A stretch of 18,457 nucleotides of DNA, taken from Terrisporobacter othiniensis. GTDB lineage: Bacteria; Bacillota; Clostridia; Peptostreptococcales; Peptostreptococcaceae. Positions 5,987 through 13,936 of this stretch are shown one piece after another. The DNA lies in assembly GCF_000808015.1 (NCBI RefSeq), contig NZ_JWHR01000119.1:1-18457 (forward strand), given 5' to 3'. The translations under genes were made by a program, and so were the position numbers. Each line of letters begins with the position of its first letter. Position 1 is the stretch's first letter. The notes under the pieces are model-generated. The model did not search any database and was not told the origin of the DNA. It was given only the letters and a program-made list of their open reading frames with translations.

Positions 5987-6688
5987 ATGTCATATATACA
6001 AATAATAGACGAATATAAAAGATACAAAATCGGAGAAAACACTGTTGTTGCCAACAATGGTATTAATTTTTCCATAGAAAAGGGCGAGTTTGTTATTATT
6101 CTAGGCCCAAGTGGCGCTGGAAAAACAACTGTGCTGAATATTCTTGGAGGAATGGATACTTGTGATGAAGGTAATGTAATTATTGATGATGTGGATATTT
6201 CAAAGTTTAATAATAAAGAGCTCATAAATTACAGAAGATATGATGTGGGATTTGTATTTCAATTTTATAATTTAGTACAAAATTTAACGGCAAGAGAAAA
6301 CGTGGAGTTGGCAACACAAATTTGTAAAAATGCTTTGGATGTGGATAAAACTTTGGAGTTAGTTGGTCTTGGTCATAGGAAAGATAACTTCCCAAGTCAA
6401 TTATCAGGCGGAGAGCAACAAAGGGTATCCATAGCAAGAGCCATAGCTAAAAATCCAAAATTACTTCTGTGTGATGAGCCAACAGGAGCTCTTGACTACA
6501 AAACAGGAAAACAGATTTTAAAAACATTACAAGATACATGTAAAAATACGGGTACAACGGTAGTAGTTATAACTCATAACTCAGCACTTGCACCAATTGC
6601 CAATAGAGTTATAAATATTAAAGATGCAAAAGTTCAAAGTGTCCAAATAAATGAGAGACCTGTTTCTGTTGAATCTATTGAATGGTAG
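5987..6688 (+). CDS. ABC transporter ATP-binding protein (MacB/LolD-type)
   Basis: This 233-residue ATPase has all nucleotide-binding motifs: Walker [10 protein letters not shown] at about residues 41-49, Q-loop VFQFYNLV, signature [14 protein letters not shown] near 142-155, Walker [13 protein letters not shown], and the switch His in VVITHN. The pattern and the C-terminal [12 protein letters not shown] are typical of the ATPases that partner FtsX-fold permeases. ATG 5987 is chosen because TTGGGGGAAG provides an SD and the sequence [16 protein letters not shown] is the normal N-terminus; an upstream in-frame extension of 38 hydrophobic residues lies in the promoter leader. The permease starts 10 bases after the stop. 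Together they should form a membrane complex using ATP hydrolysis for export or mechanical work; the substrate is unknown. Confidence 0.93.
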   Translation: MSYIQIIDEYKRYKIGENTVVANNGINFSIEKGEFVIILGPSGAGKTTVLNILGGMDTCDEGNVIIDDVDISKFNNKELINYRRYDVGFVFQFYNLVQNLTARENVELATQICKNALDVDKTLELVGLGHRKDNFPSQLSGGEQQRVSIARAIAKNPKLLLCDEPTGALDYKTGKQILKTLQDTCKNTGTTVVVITHNSALAPIANRVINIKDAKVQSVQINERPVSVESIEW

Positions 6689-6698
6689 AGGATAATAT

Positions 6699-9600
6699 AT
6701 GAAAAATAGAGCATATAAAAAATCAATAAAAAGAGAAATATTATCTTCAAAAGCTAGATTTATTTCCATAATGGCAATAATCTTCTTGGGAGTTGCTTTT
6801 TATTCTGGGATTAAATCCTGTGGACCAGATTTAAAGAATTCCATAAATGAATTTTTTGCTAAACAAAATTTAATGGATAGTAAGATAGTATCTAGTATAG
6901 GACTTAATGAAAATGATTTAAAGTTACTTGAAAATAATGATAAAATTCTTGATTATTATGCAACACATAGTGTTGATGTTAACTTAACTAATACAAATAA
7001 TGTTGTTAAGTTTATGGAGTATGACACAAGTAGCTCTGACAAGATGAACAAAGCTGTTGTAACAGAAGGTAGATTACCAAGAAGTAGTGGTGAAATTGCT
7101 TTAGATGTAAATGCACTGAAGGTAGATAAAAATCTAAAGATAGGTGATAATTATGTTATAGAATCTGATGAAGATAGTGAAAGTTATTTTAAAAAGAAGA
7201 CTTTTAAGATTGTTGGATTTGTTCAAAGTCCAATCTACATAGACAATACGTCTAGAGGAAGTACTACTGTTGGAAAAGGAAGTATAGACTATTTTGCATT
7301 GATAAATAGCAAAGATATGTCTATGGATGTATACAGTGAGATTTATGTAAGATTTAAAAATACTAAAAGCTTTGGTGCATATAGTGATGAATATAAAGAT
7401 AAGATGGAAGAAAATAATAAATATCTTGAAAACTTATATTCACATAGAAATATAGAAAGAATACAGGAAATTAAATCAGATGCACAAAAAGAATTTGATA
7501 AAGCTTATAAAAAAATAGAAAAAAATGAAAAGAAGCTTGAAGATGCTCAGACTGAAATAGACAATGGTAAAATGCAATTTTTAGATGGTAAGAAAGAATA
7601 TGAGCAGACTTTATCAAAGTTTAAACAAGAAATAAAAGATAATGAAAAATTACTAATTGACAATGAAATAAAGTTAAACCAGGGTCAAATAGAAATTGAT
7701 AAGCAAAAAGAAACATTATTACAAGGTGAAAAACAACTTGAAAGTGCTAAAGTGGAACTGGATAATTCCAAGGAGGTTTTTATAAATCAAGGAATTGATC
7801 CAACAAAAGATACAAAGAAATATGAAAATCAAATAAAAAATCTAAATAATTTGATTTCAACATATGATGAACTATCTAAGGATATAAAAGAAAGCGCAAA
7901 TAATTTAAATGAAAACAATCAAATTCCAATTGAAAAAATTAAGTATTGGAAAGCTATAATTTCAAATCCAAACTTGGGATCAAACGAATTAAGTGATTTA
8001 GTTAATATATTAGAAAAGGATCAATCAAATATTGAAATAGCTCTTAACCTTGCACAAAATATAGATAGAGTTAGGGATAGTGTAAGTAATACTAAATCAA
8101 ATTTAGAAACCTTGGTAAGTGGAATAATTAAGTACCAACAAGGTGTGAAAACTTATGAAAAACAAAGTAACAATTTAAGAGAAGGAAAAACTAAGATAAA
8201 AGAAGCTCAAGAGGAACTAGATAAAGGTAAAAAAGAAATAGAACAAGGTAAAAAGGATCTTGAAAAAGGGAAAATACAAGGTCAAATAGAACTTGAAAAG
8301 GCTAAGAAAGAAATTGAGGACTCTGAGAAAAAACTTCTTTATGGAGAGAAAGAAATTAAGGAAAATAAAGAGAAACTTCTAGATGCTAAAAAAGAAATAG
8401 ATGAAGAAAAAGAAAAATTAGATGAACTAGATGATAGTAAATATTATTTCTTTGATAGAGGAGATAATCCAGGATATTCAACTTACAAAGGTTCAATTGA
8501 TAGTTTAGATAAAATAGCATCTGTGTTTCCTGTATTTTTCTTCTTAGTTGCAGCACTAATATGCTTAACTACCATGACAAGAATGGTGGAAGAAAATAGA
8601 ATAGAAATAGGAACACTAAAGGCGCTAGGTTATAGAGACTTAGAAATAGCTAGAAAATATATAGTTTATGCTTCTATTGCCAGTTTTGCAGGTGCTATAA
8701 CTGGTATATTGGTTGGAAGCAGCATACTGCCATATATAGTTAATATAGCTTATTCGTCTAATTTTACTTTGCCAAAAGTTATAATAAGCTTCTATCCATC
8801 ATATATAATTCAGTCTTTAGTAGCATCGTTACTTTGCACAGTTGGAGCTGCACTTGTTGTACTAAAAGAAGAATTAAGAGAAAATCCTTCTAATTTAATG
8901 AGAGTAAAAGCACCAAAGCTTGGTAAAAAAATATTATTAGAGCGAATTAGACCTATATGGAGAAGACTTAACTTTAACCAAAAAGTAACTTTTAGAAATC
9001 TTTTTAGATATAAACAAAGAATGTTGATGACTATATTTGGTATATCAGGATGTATGGCAATGCTTGTAGCAGGAATATCTCTTGAAAAATCAAACTCATC
9101 ACTATCTAGCTTACAATTTGGAAAAATAATAAAATATGATGCAATGGTTGTATTTGAAGATAATAGTACTGCAAGTGAAGACGAAGAATATGAAAAATAT
9201 TTAAAAAGCTTAGATAATTATGAAGATGGCTTAAATGTTTATCAAGAATCAGTTACTTTTAGTAAAGAAAATATGAGTAAGCAAAGTGCTATGATGTATG
9301 TGCCAGAAAATATATATAAGCTAAATGACTTTATTTTACTTAATGATAGAGCAAGTGGTGTAACATACAAATTAAGTGATGATGGAGTTATGATAAATGA
9401 AAAGCTGGCAAAACTTTTAAAAGTTTCTGCGGGAGGTTATATAACCTTAACTGATGCAGATAATAATAATCATAAAGTAAAGGTAGACAATATAGTAGAA
9501 AACTACACAGGTCATTATATTTATTTATCACCAACATATTATAAAAAGATATTTAAAGATGATGTTAAATATAATATTCAATTATTAAACTTCACTTCTA

Positions 9601-10106
9601 AAATTAAAGATGAAGATAAATTATCATCAGCACTTATGGATAATGATAAGGTTATAAACGTAACCCTTACTTCTAAAATGAAAAGCATGAGTGAAGCAGC
9701 TGACATAGGACTTGTTATGATAGTAATAATTGTTGCATCAGGTAGTTTAGCATTTGTTGTATTATACAACCTAATAAATATAAATGTATCAGAACGTATT
9801 AGAGAAATATCTACTATAAAGGTACTAGGATTCTATGATAATGAAGTGGATATGTATATATTTAGAGAAAATATAATACTTACATTTATGGGTATACTTG
9901 CAGGGTCTGTTTTAGGAAAAATTTTATATGTATTTTTAATAAGCACAGCAGAAATGGACAATATGATGATGGTACCAACAGTTGATATGAGTAGCTATAT
10001 TATATCCGGTATAATCACAATGATTTTTGCAATACTTGTTATGATAATGATGCACAACAAATTAAAAAACATAAATATGATAGATGCACTTAAATCTGTA
10101 GAATAA
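6699..10106 (+). CDS. FtsX-type ABC permease with long extracytoplasmic coiled coil
   Basis: This 1135-residue protein has an N-terminal membrane helix (residues 18-40), a globular outer region (41-250), a highly charged Lys/Glu-rich coiled coil at about 254-584, and three helices near 607-630, 656-680 and 702-722 forming the first FtsX domain (motif EIGTLKALGYRDLEI). These are followed by a helix at 775-795, a second outer domain (796-1000), and three final helices (1003-1026, 1060-1081, 1100-1118) with EISTIKVLGFYDNEV. Both copies of the coupling motif are intact. It is a fused double permease that should pair with the ATPase encoded just upstream. Such coiled-coil permeases occur in Firmicutes next to TetR genes; substrates are mostly unassigned. 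Antimicrobial export or envelope remodelling are possible roles, neither shown by sequence. Confidence 0.92.
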   Translation: MKNRAYKKSIKREILSSKARFISIMAIIFLGVAFYSGIKSCGPDLKNSINEFFAKQNLMDSKIVSSIGLNENDLKLLENNDKILDYYATHSVDVNLTNTNNVVKFMEYDTSSSDKMNKAVVTEGRLPRSSGEIALDVNALKVDKNLKIGDNYVIESDEDSESYFKKKTFKIVGFVQSPIYIDNTSRGSTTVGKGSIDYFALINSKDMSMDVYSEIYVRFKNTKSFGAYSDEYKDKMEENNKYLENLYSHRNIERIQEIKSDAQKEFDKAYKKIEKNEKKLEDAQTEIDNGKMQFLDGKKEYEQTLSKFKQEIKDNEKLLIDNEIKLNQGQIEIDKQKETLLQGEKQLESAKVELDNSKEVFINQGIDPTKDTKKYENQIKNLNNLISTYDELSKDIKESANNLNENNQIPIEKIKYWKAIISNPNLGSNELSDLVNILEKDQSNIEIALNLAQNIDRVRDSVSNTKSNLETLVSGIIKYQQGVKTYEKQSNNLREGKTKIKEAQEELDKGKKEIEQGKKDLEKGKIQGQIELEKAKKEIEDSEKKLLYGEKEIKENKEKLLDAKKEIDEEKEKLDELDDSKYYFFDRGDNPGYSTYKGSIDSLDKIASVFPVFFFLVAALICLTTMTRMVEENRIEIGTLKALGYRDLEIARKYIVYASIASFAGAITGILVGSSILPYIVNIAYSSNFTLPKVIISFYPSYIIQSLVASLLCTVGAALVVLKEELRENPSNLMRVKAPKLGKKILLERIRPIWRRLNFNQKVTFRNLFRYKQRMLMTIFGISGCMAMLVAGISLEKSNSSLSSLQFGKIIKYDAMVVFEDNSTASEDEEYEKYLKSLDNYEDGLNVYQESVTFSKENMSKQSAMMYVPENIYKLNDFILLNDRASGVTYKLSDDGVMINEKLAKLLKVSAGGYITLTDADNNNHKVKVDNIVENYTGHYIYLSPTYYKKIFKDDVKYNIQLLNFTSKIKDEDKLSSALMDNDKVINVTLTSKMKSMSEAADIGLVMIVIIVASGSLAFVVLYNLININVSERIREISTIKVLGFYDNEVDMYIFRENIILTFMGILAGSVLGKILYVFLISTAEMDNMMMVPTVDMSSYIISGIITMIFAILVMIMMHNKLKNINMIDALKSVE

Positions 10107-10116
10107 ATTAATTATG

Positions 10117-10162
10117 AAATGTAGTTACTAAGTATATGAAATTAGTAACTACATTTTTTAGA
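10117..10162 (+). terminator. Strong intrinsic terminator of the ABC operon
   Basis: AAATGTAGTTACTAA (10117-10131) and its exact complement (10142-10156) form a perfect 15-bp stem with a 10-base loop, followed by a T-run. It lies 10 bases after the permease stop. Confidence 0.93.
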
Positions 10163-10168
10163 TTAAAG

Positions 10169-10261
10169 TAATTTCCCAACTTGTTACTTGGCAACGGGCG
10201 AAGCCGTTGGCGATATGAAGTGGAGCGACCACTCCGTGGCTTAAGCGAAGCGAATTTTTTA
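10169..10261. repeat. Interspersed intergenic repeat, long copy
   Basis: The element begins TAATTTCCCAACTTGTTACT and ends GCGAAGCGAATTTTTTA, matching the head and tail of a shorter copy at 16705-16750. Its middle is unusually GC-rich for this DNA and folds into small hairpins: CAACGG/CCGTTG around GCGAAG (10192-10209) and AGTGG/CCACT around AGCGA (10219-10233). The GCGAAGC motif occurs repeatedly. No open frame is present. It may be a small mobile repeat or a structured RNA. Confidence 0.6.
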
Positions 10262-10431
10262 TTTGATTATCTTCTAAAAAGAATAAGTCTAATTAATATT
10301 ATATAAAACAAATAAATCATATTATAAGGAATATTATATAATATAATATATAAGCAACTAATATGTTGTGTGTTGTTTAAATTTGATTAAAGATTAGATT
10401 TACACCTAGGAGTGTCAATTGGGGAGGTATC
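10262..10431. other. AT-rich region upstream of the arginase gene
   Basis: This 170-base stretch is almost pure A/T with local ATTATATAAT-type palindromes near 10333-10352. A weak promoter, TTGTTT (10373-10378) with TAGATT (10395-10400), is possible but not convincing. The SD GGGGAGG lies at about 10420-10427. No small gene or convincing ARG-box-like operator was seen. Confidence 0.4.
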
Positions 10432-11355
10432 ATGAAACTAAGTATAATTGGAGTGCCAACTTATTATGGATGTGATAATAATGGAACACAATATTCACCA
10501 GAAAAACTAAGAAATGCAAATATTATTAATTTAATAAAAGATAATGGGGAAATAGAAGTTGCAGATCTTGGAGATATTGATATAAAAGAAGTAATTGAAA
10601 GAGACAAGTTTAAAAATGAAAAAGATATTAAATATTTTGAAAGTATATATGATTTAAACTTAAAGTTAGCTAAGGCTGTAGATAAGGCAATGGATGGTAG
10701 TGACTTCACATTAATATTAGGAGGAGATCACGGTATAGGACTGGGGAGTATAACAGGTGCTAGTAAGCACTCAAAAAATTTAGGGGTTGTATGGATTGAT
10801 GCTCATGGCGATTTTAATACATGTGAAACATCTCCAAGTAAGAATTTTCATGGGATGCCTTTAGCATGTTTATGTGGACATGGAGACTCAAGATTAGTTA
10901 ATTTATATTATAACGGTGTCAAAATAGAAGAAAAAAATGTATTCCATATAGGGGGAAGAGATATAGATAAGGACGAACAAGAGTTACTAGATAATTCCAA
11001 AGTAAATCTTTATGATAAAAAAGTTATAGATAAAATAGGATTTGAAAATGTTATTTATGATATATTAAAAAAATGCAATGAACAAGATATAGATGGTCTT
11101 CATATAAGTCTTGATATAGATTTTATGGATAAGTTTATAGTAGAAGGTACGGGAACAAGAGTTGCTGGAGGATATACTTTGGACGATACTAAATATATTT
11201 TAAGATGTCTTATAAATACAGGTATTGTTAAATCTATGGATTTTGTTGAATTCAATCCCAAATTAGATGTAAATGATAATACTTTAAAAATATGTAAGGA
11301 TTTATTAATTTATTTTGGACAATGTTTACTCAGTAAAAAATTAGTTATGTGTTAG
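10432..11355 (+). CDS. rocF: Arginase (ureohydrolase family)
   Basis: This 307-residue ureohydrolase has all six manganese ligands: His100 in GGDHG, Asp123, His125 and Asp127 in IDAHGDFN, and Asp228 and Asp230 in SLDIDFMD. It also keeps residues that in rat arginase contact the amino-acid end of arginine: Asn129, Ser136, Asn138, His140 (from DFNTCETSPSKNFHGMP), and Asp179 and Glu182 in GRDIDKDE. VEFNPKLD supplies the late Glu. These favour arginase over agmatinase: L-arginine plus water to ornithine plus urea, in the cytoplasm. Two details are atypical: GGDHG for the common GGDHS, and DFMDK where DxxDP is usual. It stands alone between two terminators with no arginine transport or ornithine genes beside it. 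Confidence 0.8.
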   Translation: MKLSIIGVPTYYGCDNNGTQYSPEKLRNANIINLIKDNGEIEVADLGDIDIKEVIERDKFKNEKDIKYFESIYDLNLKLAKAVDKAMDGSDFTLILGGDHGIGLGSITGASKHSKNLGVVWIDAHGDFNTCETSPSKNFHGMPLACLCGHGDSRLVNLYYNGVKIEEKNVFHIGGRDIDKDEQELLDNSKVNLYDKKVIDKIGFENVIYDILKKCNEQDIDGLHISLDIDFMDKFIVEGTGTRVAGGYTLDDTKYILRCLINTGIVKSMDFVEFNPKLDVNDNTLKICKDLLIYFGQCLLSKKLVMC

Positions 11356-11366
11356 ACCATGTAGGG

Positions 11367-11415
11367 CTGTAGATGAGTTTGTATAAAATCAAACTTAACT
11401 ACAGTCTATTTTTAT
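11367..11415 (+). terminator. Intrinsic terminator after the arginase gene
   Basis: CTGTAG (11367-11372) pairs with CTACAG (11399-11404) and AGTTTG (11376-11381) with CAAACT (11390-11395), with a small internal loop, followed by TCTATTTTTATT. It starts 12 bases after the stop. Confidence 0.85.
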
Positions 11416-11463
11416 TACTTCTAAAATTAAGTAGAAAATAGGAATTCAAATTGAGATAAAACC

Positions 11464-11491
11464 TTGACTAAATATTATTGTTATTTATAAA
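11464..11491 (+). promoter_or_regulatory. Putative promoter of the M28 peptidase gene
   Basis: TTGACT (11464-11469), a 16-base spacer and TATAAA (11486-11491) are each five of six to consensus. The start would be near 11498, inside the first palindrome downstream. Confidence 0.6.
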
Positions 11492-11496
11492 TGGGA

Positions 11497-11562
11497 ATAT
11501 TTTGATTTACAAAATATATCGAATTTGGTAAAATAAAATAATAAAATTTTGAATATCAAAAT
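11497..11562. promoter_or_regulatory. Two related palindromes in the M28 peptidase leader, candidate operators
   Basis: Palindrome one is ATATTTTG-ATTTA-CAAAATAT (11497-11517, perfect 8-bp arms). Palindrome two is ATTTTGA-ATA-TCAAAAT (11546-11562, perfect 7-bp arms). They share ATTTTG and CAAAAT half-sites. The first overlaps the predicted transcription start and the second lies just before the SD (TTGGAGG), good positions for repressor sites. The binding protein is unknown. Confidence 0.45.
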
Positions 11563-11576
11563 ATTGGAGGAACAAA

Positions 11577-13220
11577 ATGAAAAACAATAAAAAAATTTGT
11601 ATTTTTATTACAATGATAATTATGTTAATTTCAGGTATTATAGGATTTAATTCATTAAACCCATCTAAGCCAAATTATACAGATGATAGTAAGGTTAATG
11701 TTACAAAACAAAAAGAACATATAAATAACATAGCTAAGAAGCCACATTCTATATTTGATGATGAGGCAAAAAAAGAAGTAAGGGATTATTTGATTTCTGA
11801 ATTGAAAGAGTTGGGATTAGAACCAAAAATATATGGATATGAGGAGATTTACGAAAAAAGAAGCGATAGTAATGTGGATATAGAAAATATTTATGCTGAA
11901 ATAAAAGGTAAATCAGATTCATACATAATGCTTGCTACTCACTATGATAGCTCTCATGCTAAAAAAGAGCGATATGCAGAAAAGGATGGTTCTTTAGGTG
12001 CAGCTGATGCAGGATATGCACTATCAACTATATTAGAAACGCTTAGAGTTATAAAAGAATCTGATGTTCAATTAGAAAATGGTATTAAAATACTATTAAC
12101 TGATGGTGAAGAATATGGCTTATTGGGGGCAAAAGAAGCTGTAAAAGAAAGTGAAATTTTAGAAGGTGTGAATTATGTAGTTAATATAGAAGCAAGAGGA
12201 ACTAAAGGTCCTGCTATTATGTTTGAAACTAGCCCTAATAATACACCTGTTATAGATTTATATGAACATAGTGAAAAGCCGTTTTCATATTCTATAACTC
12301 CTGAAATATATAGATTATTACCTAATGCAACTGATTTTACAGTATTTTTAGAAAATAATTTAACAGGAATAAATATAAGTGTACTTGACGGATTAGAAAA
12401 TTATCATACACCGAGTGATAATCCAGAAAACTTAAGTGATAAGTCTATGCAACATTATGGGGATCAAGTATTACCTATAGTTAAAGAATTTGTAAGTAAT
12501 GAGAAGTATTCAAATCAAGATGCATTTAAAGGTAAAGATGATTCAATATTCTTTAGTTTAGGTAATCAATTTATAAAATATTCTAAAACCATAAATATAG
12601 GATTTTTAATAATTTTATTAGCAGGAATTCTATTTATAGCTAAAAAGTTTAAAGTTAAAAGTATTAAAAAAATTGCTAAATATACAGGTATAAACTTAGG
12701 ATTTACATCATTTGCAATGGCCATAGGATATGGAATAAGTAGATTGCTTGCTGTAGTAAATGGTAGAGAATTCAAATTGACTTATCTTCCTTTAATTAAG
12801 TTTGAATATATTATATTTATAGCAGTTATGGCTTTATTATTTATAAGTTATTTATTTTTAGTAAAAAAATGTACTAATAATTTAGAAGAATCAAATGAAT
12901 TTACAATAGGCTCTTTAATAGTATTATTTATACTATCAATTATATTTACTGTAGGATTGCCAGGAGCTAGTTATTTAACAGTATTCCCTGCATTATTAAT
13001 AACTTTAAGTATGATTTTAAAAATTGTTCTTAATAAGTTTGAAAAAATATCGTATATAATGCTATTACCAATTGCATTAATAACGATATTATACGTACCA
13101 ACAATTTATTTGTTTAACTGTGCTTTAACAATAGGAGCTCTTTGTGCAAATATATTCTTTGCTATGATAGCTTTTATATCTATTGTAATAGGATTTGTTA
13201 ATATAAAAGATTTAAGATAA
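11577..13220 (+). CDS. Membrane-anchored M28 family zinc aminopeptidase with polytopic C-terminal domain
   Basis: This 547-residue protein begins with one membrane helix (residues 7-26) that leaves the peptidase outside the cell. The M28 domain (about 45-310) has the two-zinc ligand set: His122 in ATHYDSSH, bridging Asp144 in GAADAGYA, the Glu pair 177-178 in DGEEYG (base and ligand), Glu205 in VNIEARG, and His277 in NYHTPSDN. Residues 330-547 form seven or eight membrane helices, an arrangement also known in eukaryotic Fxna/Pff1-like M28 proteins. It probably removes N-terminal residues from peptides at the outer face of the membrane; the specificity is not readable. It has its own promoter, two palindromic sites and a terminator, so it is a single-gene unit. 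All ligands are intact. Confidence 0.9.
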   Translation: MKNNKKICIFITMIIMLISGIIGFNSLNPSKPNYTDDSKVNVTKQKEHINNIAKKPHSIFDDEAKKEVRDYLISELKELGLEPKIYGYEEIYEKRSDSNVDIENIYAEIKGKSDSYIMLATHYDSSHAKKERYAEKDGSLGAADAGYALSTILETLRVIKESDVQLENGIKILLTDGEEYGLLGAKEAVKESEILEGVNYVVNIEARGTKGPAIMFETSPNNTPVIDLYEHSEKPFSYSITPEIYRLLPNATDFTVFLENNLTGINISVLDGLENYHTPSDNPENLSDKSMQHYGDQVLPIVKEFVSNEKYSNQDAFKGKDDSIFFSLGNQFIKYSKTINIGFLIILLAGILFIAKKFKVKSIKKIAKYTGINLGFTSFAMAIGYGISRLLAVVNGREFKLTYLPLIKFEYIIFIAVMALLFISYLFLVKKCTNNLEESNEFTIGSLIVLFILSIIFTVGLPGASYLTVFPALLITLSMILKIVLNKFEKISYIMLLPIALITILYVPTIYLFNCALTIGALCANIFFAMIAFISIVIGFVNIKDLR

Positions 13221-13291
13221 TTAGTAAAGAAAATTAAACTATATACTGTAAAAATAAGTGTTATAAATATGCCTGTTTTTATGATGATAAT

Positions 13292-13332
13292 AAAAAATGC
13301 AATTAGATATAATAATCTAATTGCATTTTTTT
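13292..13332 (+). terminator. Intrinsic terminator after the M28 peptidase gene
   Basis: ATGCAATTAGAT (13297-13308) pairs exactly with ATCTAATTGCAT (13315-13326), extended by A/T pairs, followed by a T-run. It lies about 70 bases after the stop. Confidence 0.9.
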
Positions 13333-13340
13333 ACTTATTT

Positions 13341-13391
13341 TTGTCAGTTTTTTATGATAAACTTCGTATTAACTAATGTAAAAGCTTTTAC
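13341..13391 (+). promoter_or_regulatory. Region before the sigma-factor gene with a 14-bp perfect palindrome
   Basis: GTAAAAGCTTTTAC (13378-13391) is a perfect palindrome directly before the SD CAGGGAGG. Upstream, TTGTCA (13341-13346) could be a -35, but the best -10 (TATTAA, 13367-13372) is 20 bases away. ECF systems often promote themselves, so a non-standard promoter here is plausible. Confidence 0.35.
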
Positions 13392-13405
13392 AGGGAGGAA
13401 ATAAA

Positions 13406-13924
13406 TTGAAGGATAAATTGATAATTAAATATATAAAAAAATGTAACCCAAAAGGTATGGAGATGTTAATAGATAATTACAATGGATTACTTACTTCAGT
13501 AGTTAGAAAACATATAAATCCTGTATTAAATTACGAGGAAGAATGTATAAGTGATGTTCTCTTTGCCATTTGGGAAAATATTGAAGGATTTAATAATAAG
13601 GAAAATTCTTTTAAAAATTGGATATGTGCAATTGCAAAGTACAAAGCAATTGATTATAAAAGAAAATATATATCTAAAATAAGTGAAGAACTGGATTCTA
13701 ATATTTTATATATAGATGAAAATTTATACAAACTAGATATGGAAGAAGAAATAAATGAACTTTTAAGCTCATTAAATTATAAAGATAAAGAACTTTTCAA
13801 AAGGTACTACTTAAATGGGGACGAGTTAGAAGAAATAGCAAAGGATACTAATACAAATGTACCTGCCTTACATAGTAGACTATCTAGAGGTAGGAAGAAA
13901 ATTAGAAGAAGTATTTTAAAGTAG
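13406..13924 (+). CDS. ECF-type RNA polymerase sigma factor
   Basis: This 172-residue sigma-70 family protein has region 2 at about residues 15-85, including EECISDVLFAIWENIEGF and FKNWICAIAKYKAIDYKRK (the -10 contacting helix). Region 4 is at about 115-170, including YKDKELFKRYYLNG and the HTH LEEIAKDTNTNVPALHSRLS followed by RGRKKIRR. There is no region 1 or 3, so it is an extracytoplasmic-function type. It uses a TTG start at 13406: AGGGAGG is correctly spaced 7 bases upstream and no ATG fits. Its stop is 12 bases before the DUF4179 gene, the expected anti-sigma partner. The target regulon is unknown. Confidence 0.92.
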   Translation: MKDKLIIKYIKKCNPKGMEMLIDNYNGLLTSVVRKHINPVLNYEEECISDVLFAIWENIEGFNNKENSFKNWICAIAKYKAIDYKRKYISKISEELDSNILYIDENLYKLDMEEEINELLSSLNYKDKELFKRYYLNGDELEEIAKDTNTNVPALHSRLSRGRKKIRRSILK

Positions 13925-13936
13925 GAGAGTGAGATT

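Noticed and set aside
10169..10261. Riboswitch or CRISPR-like repeat
   Set aside because: Only two dispersed copies exist, there is no spacer periodicity, and the hairpins do not match a riboswitch architecture that I know. The element is also separated from the arginase start by about 170 A/T-rich bases.
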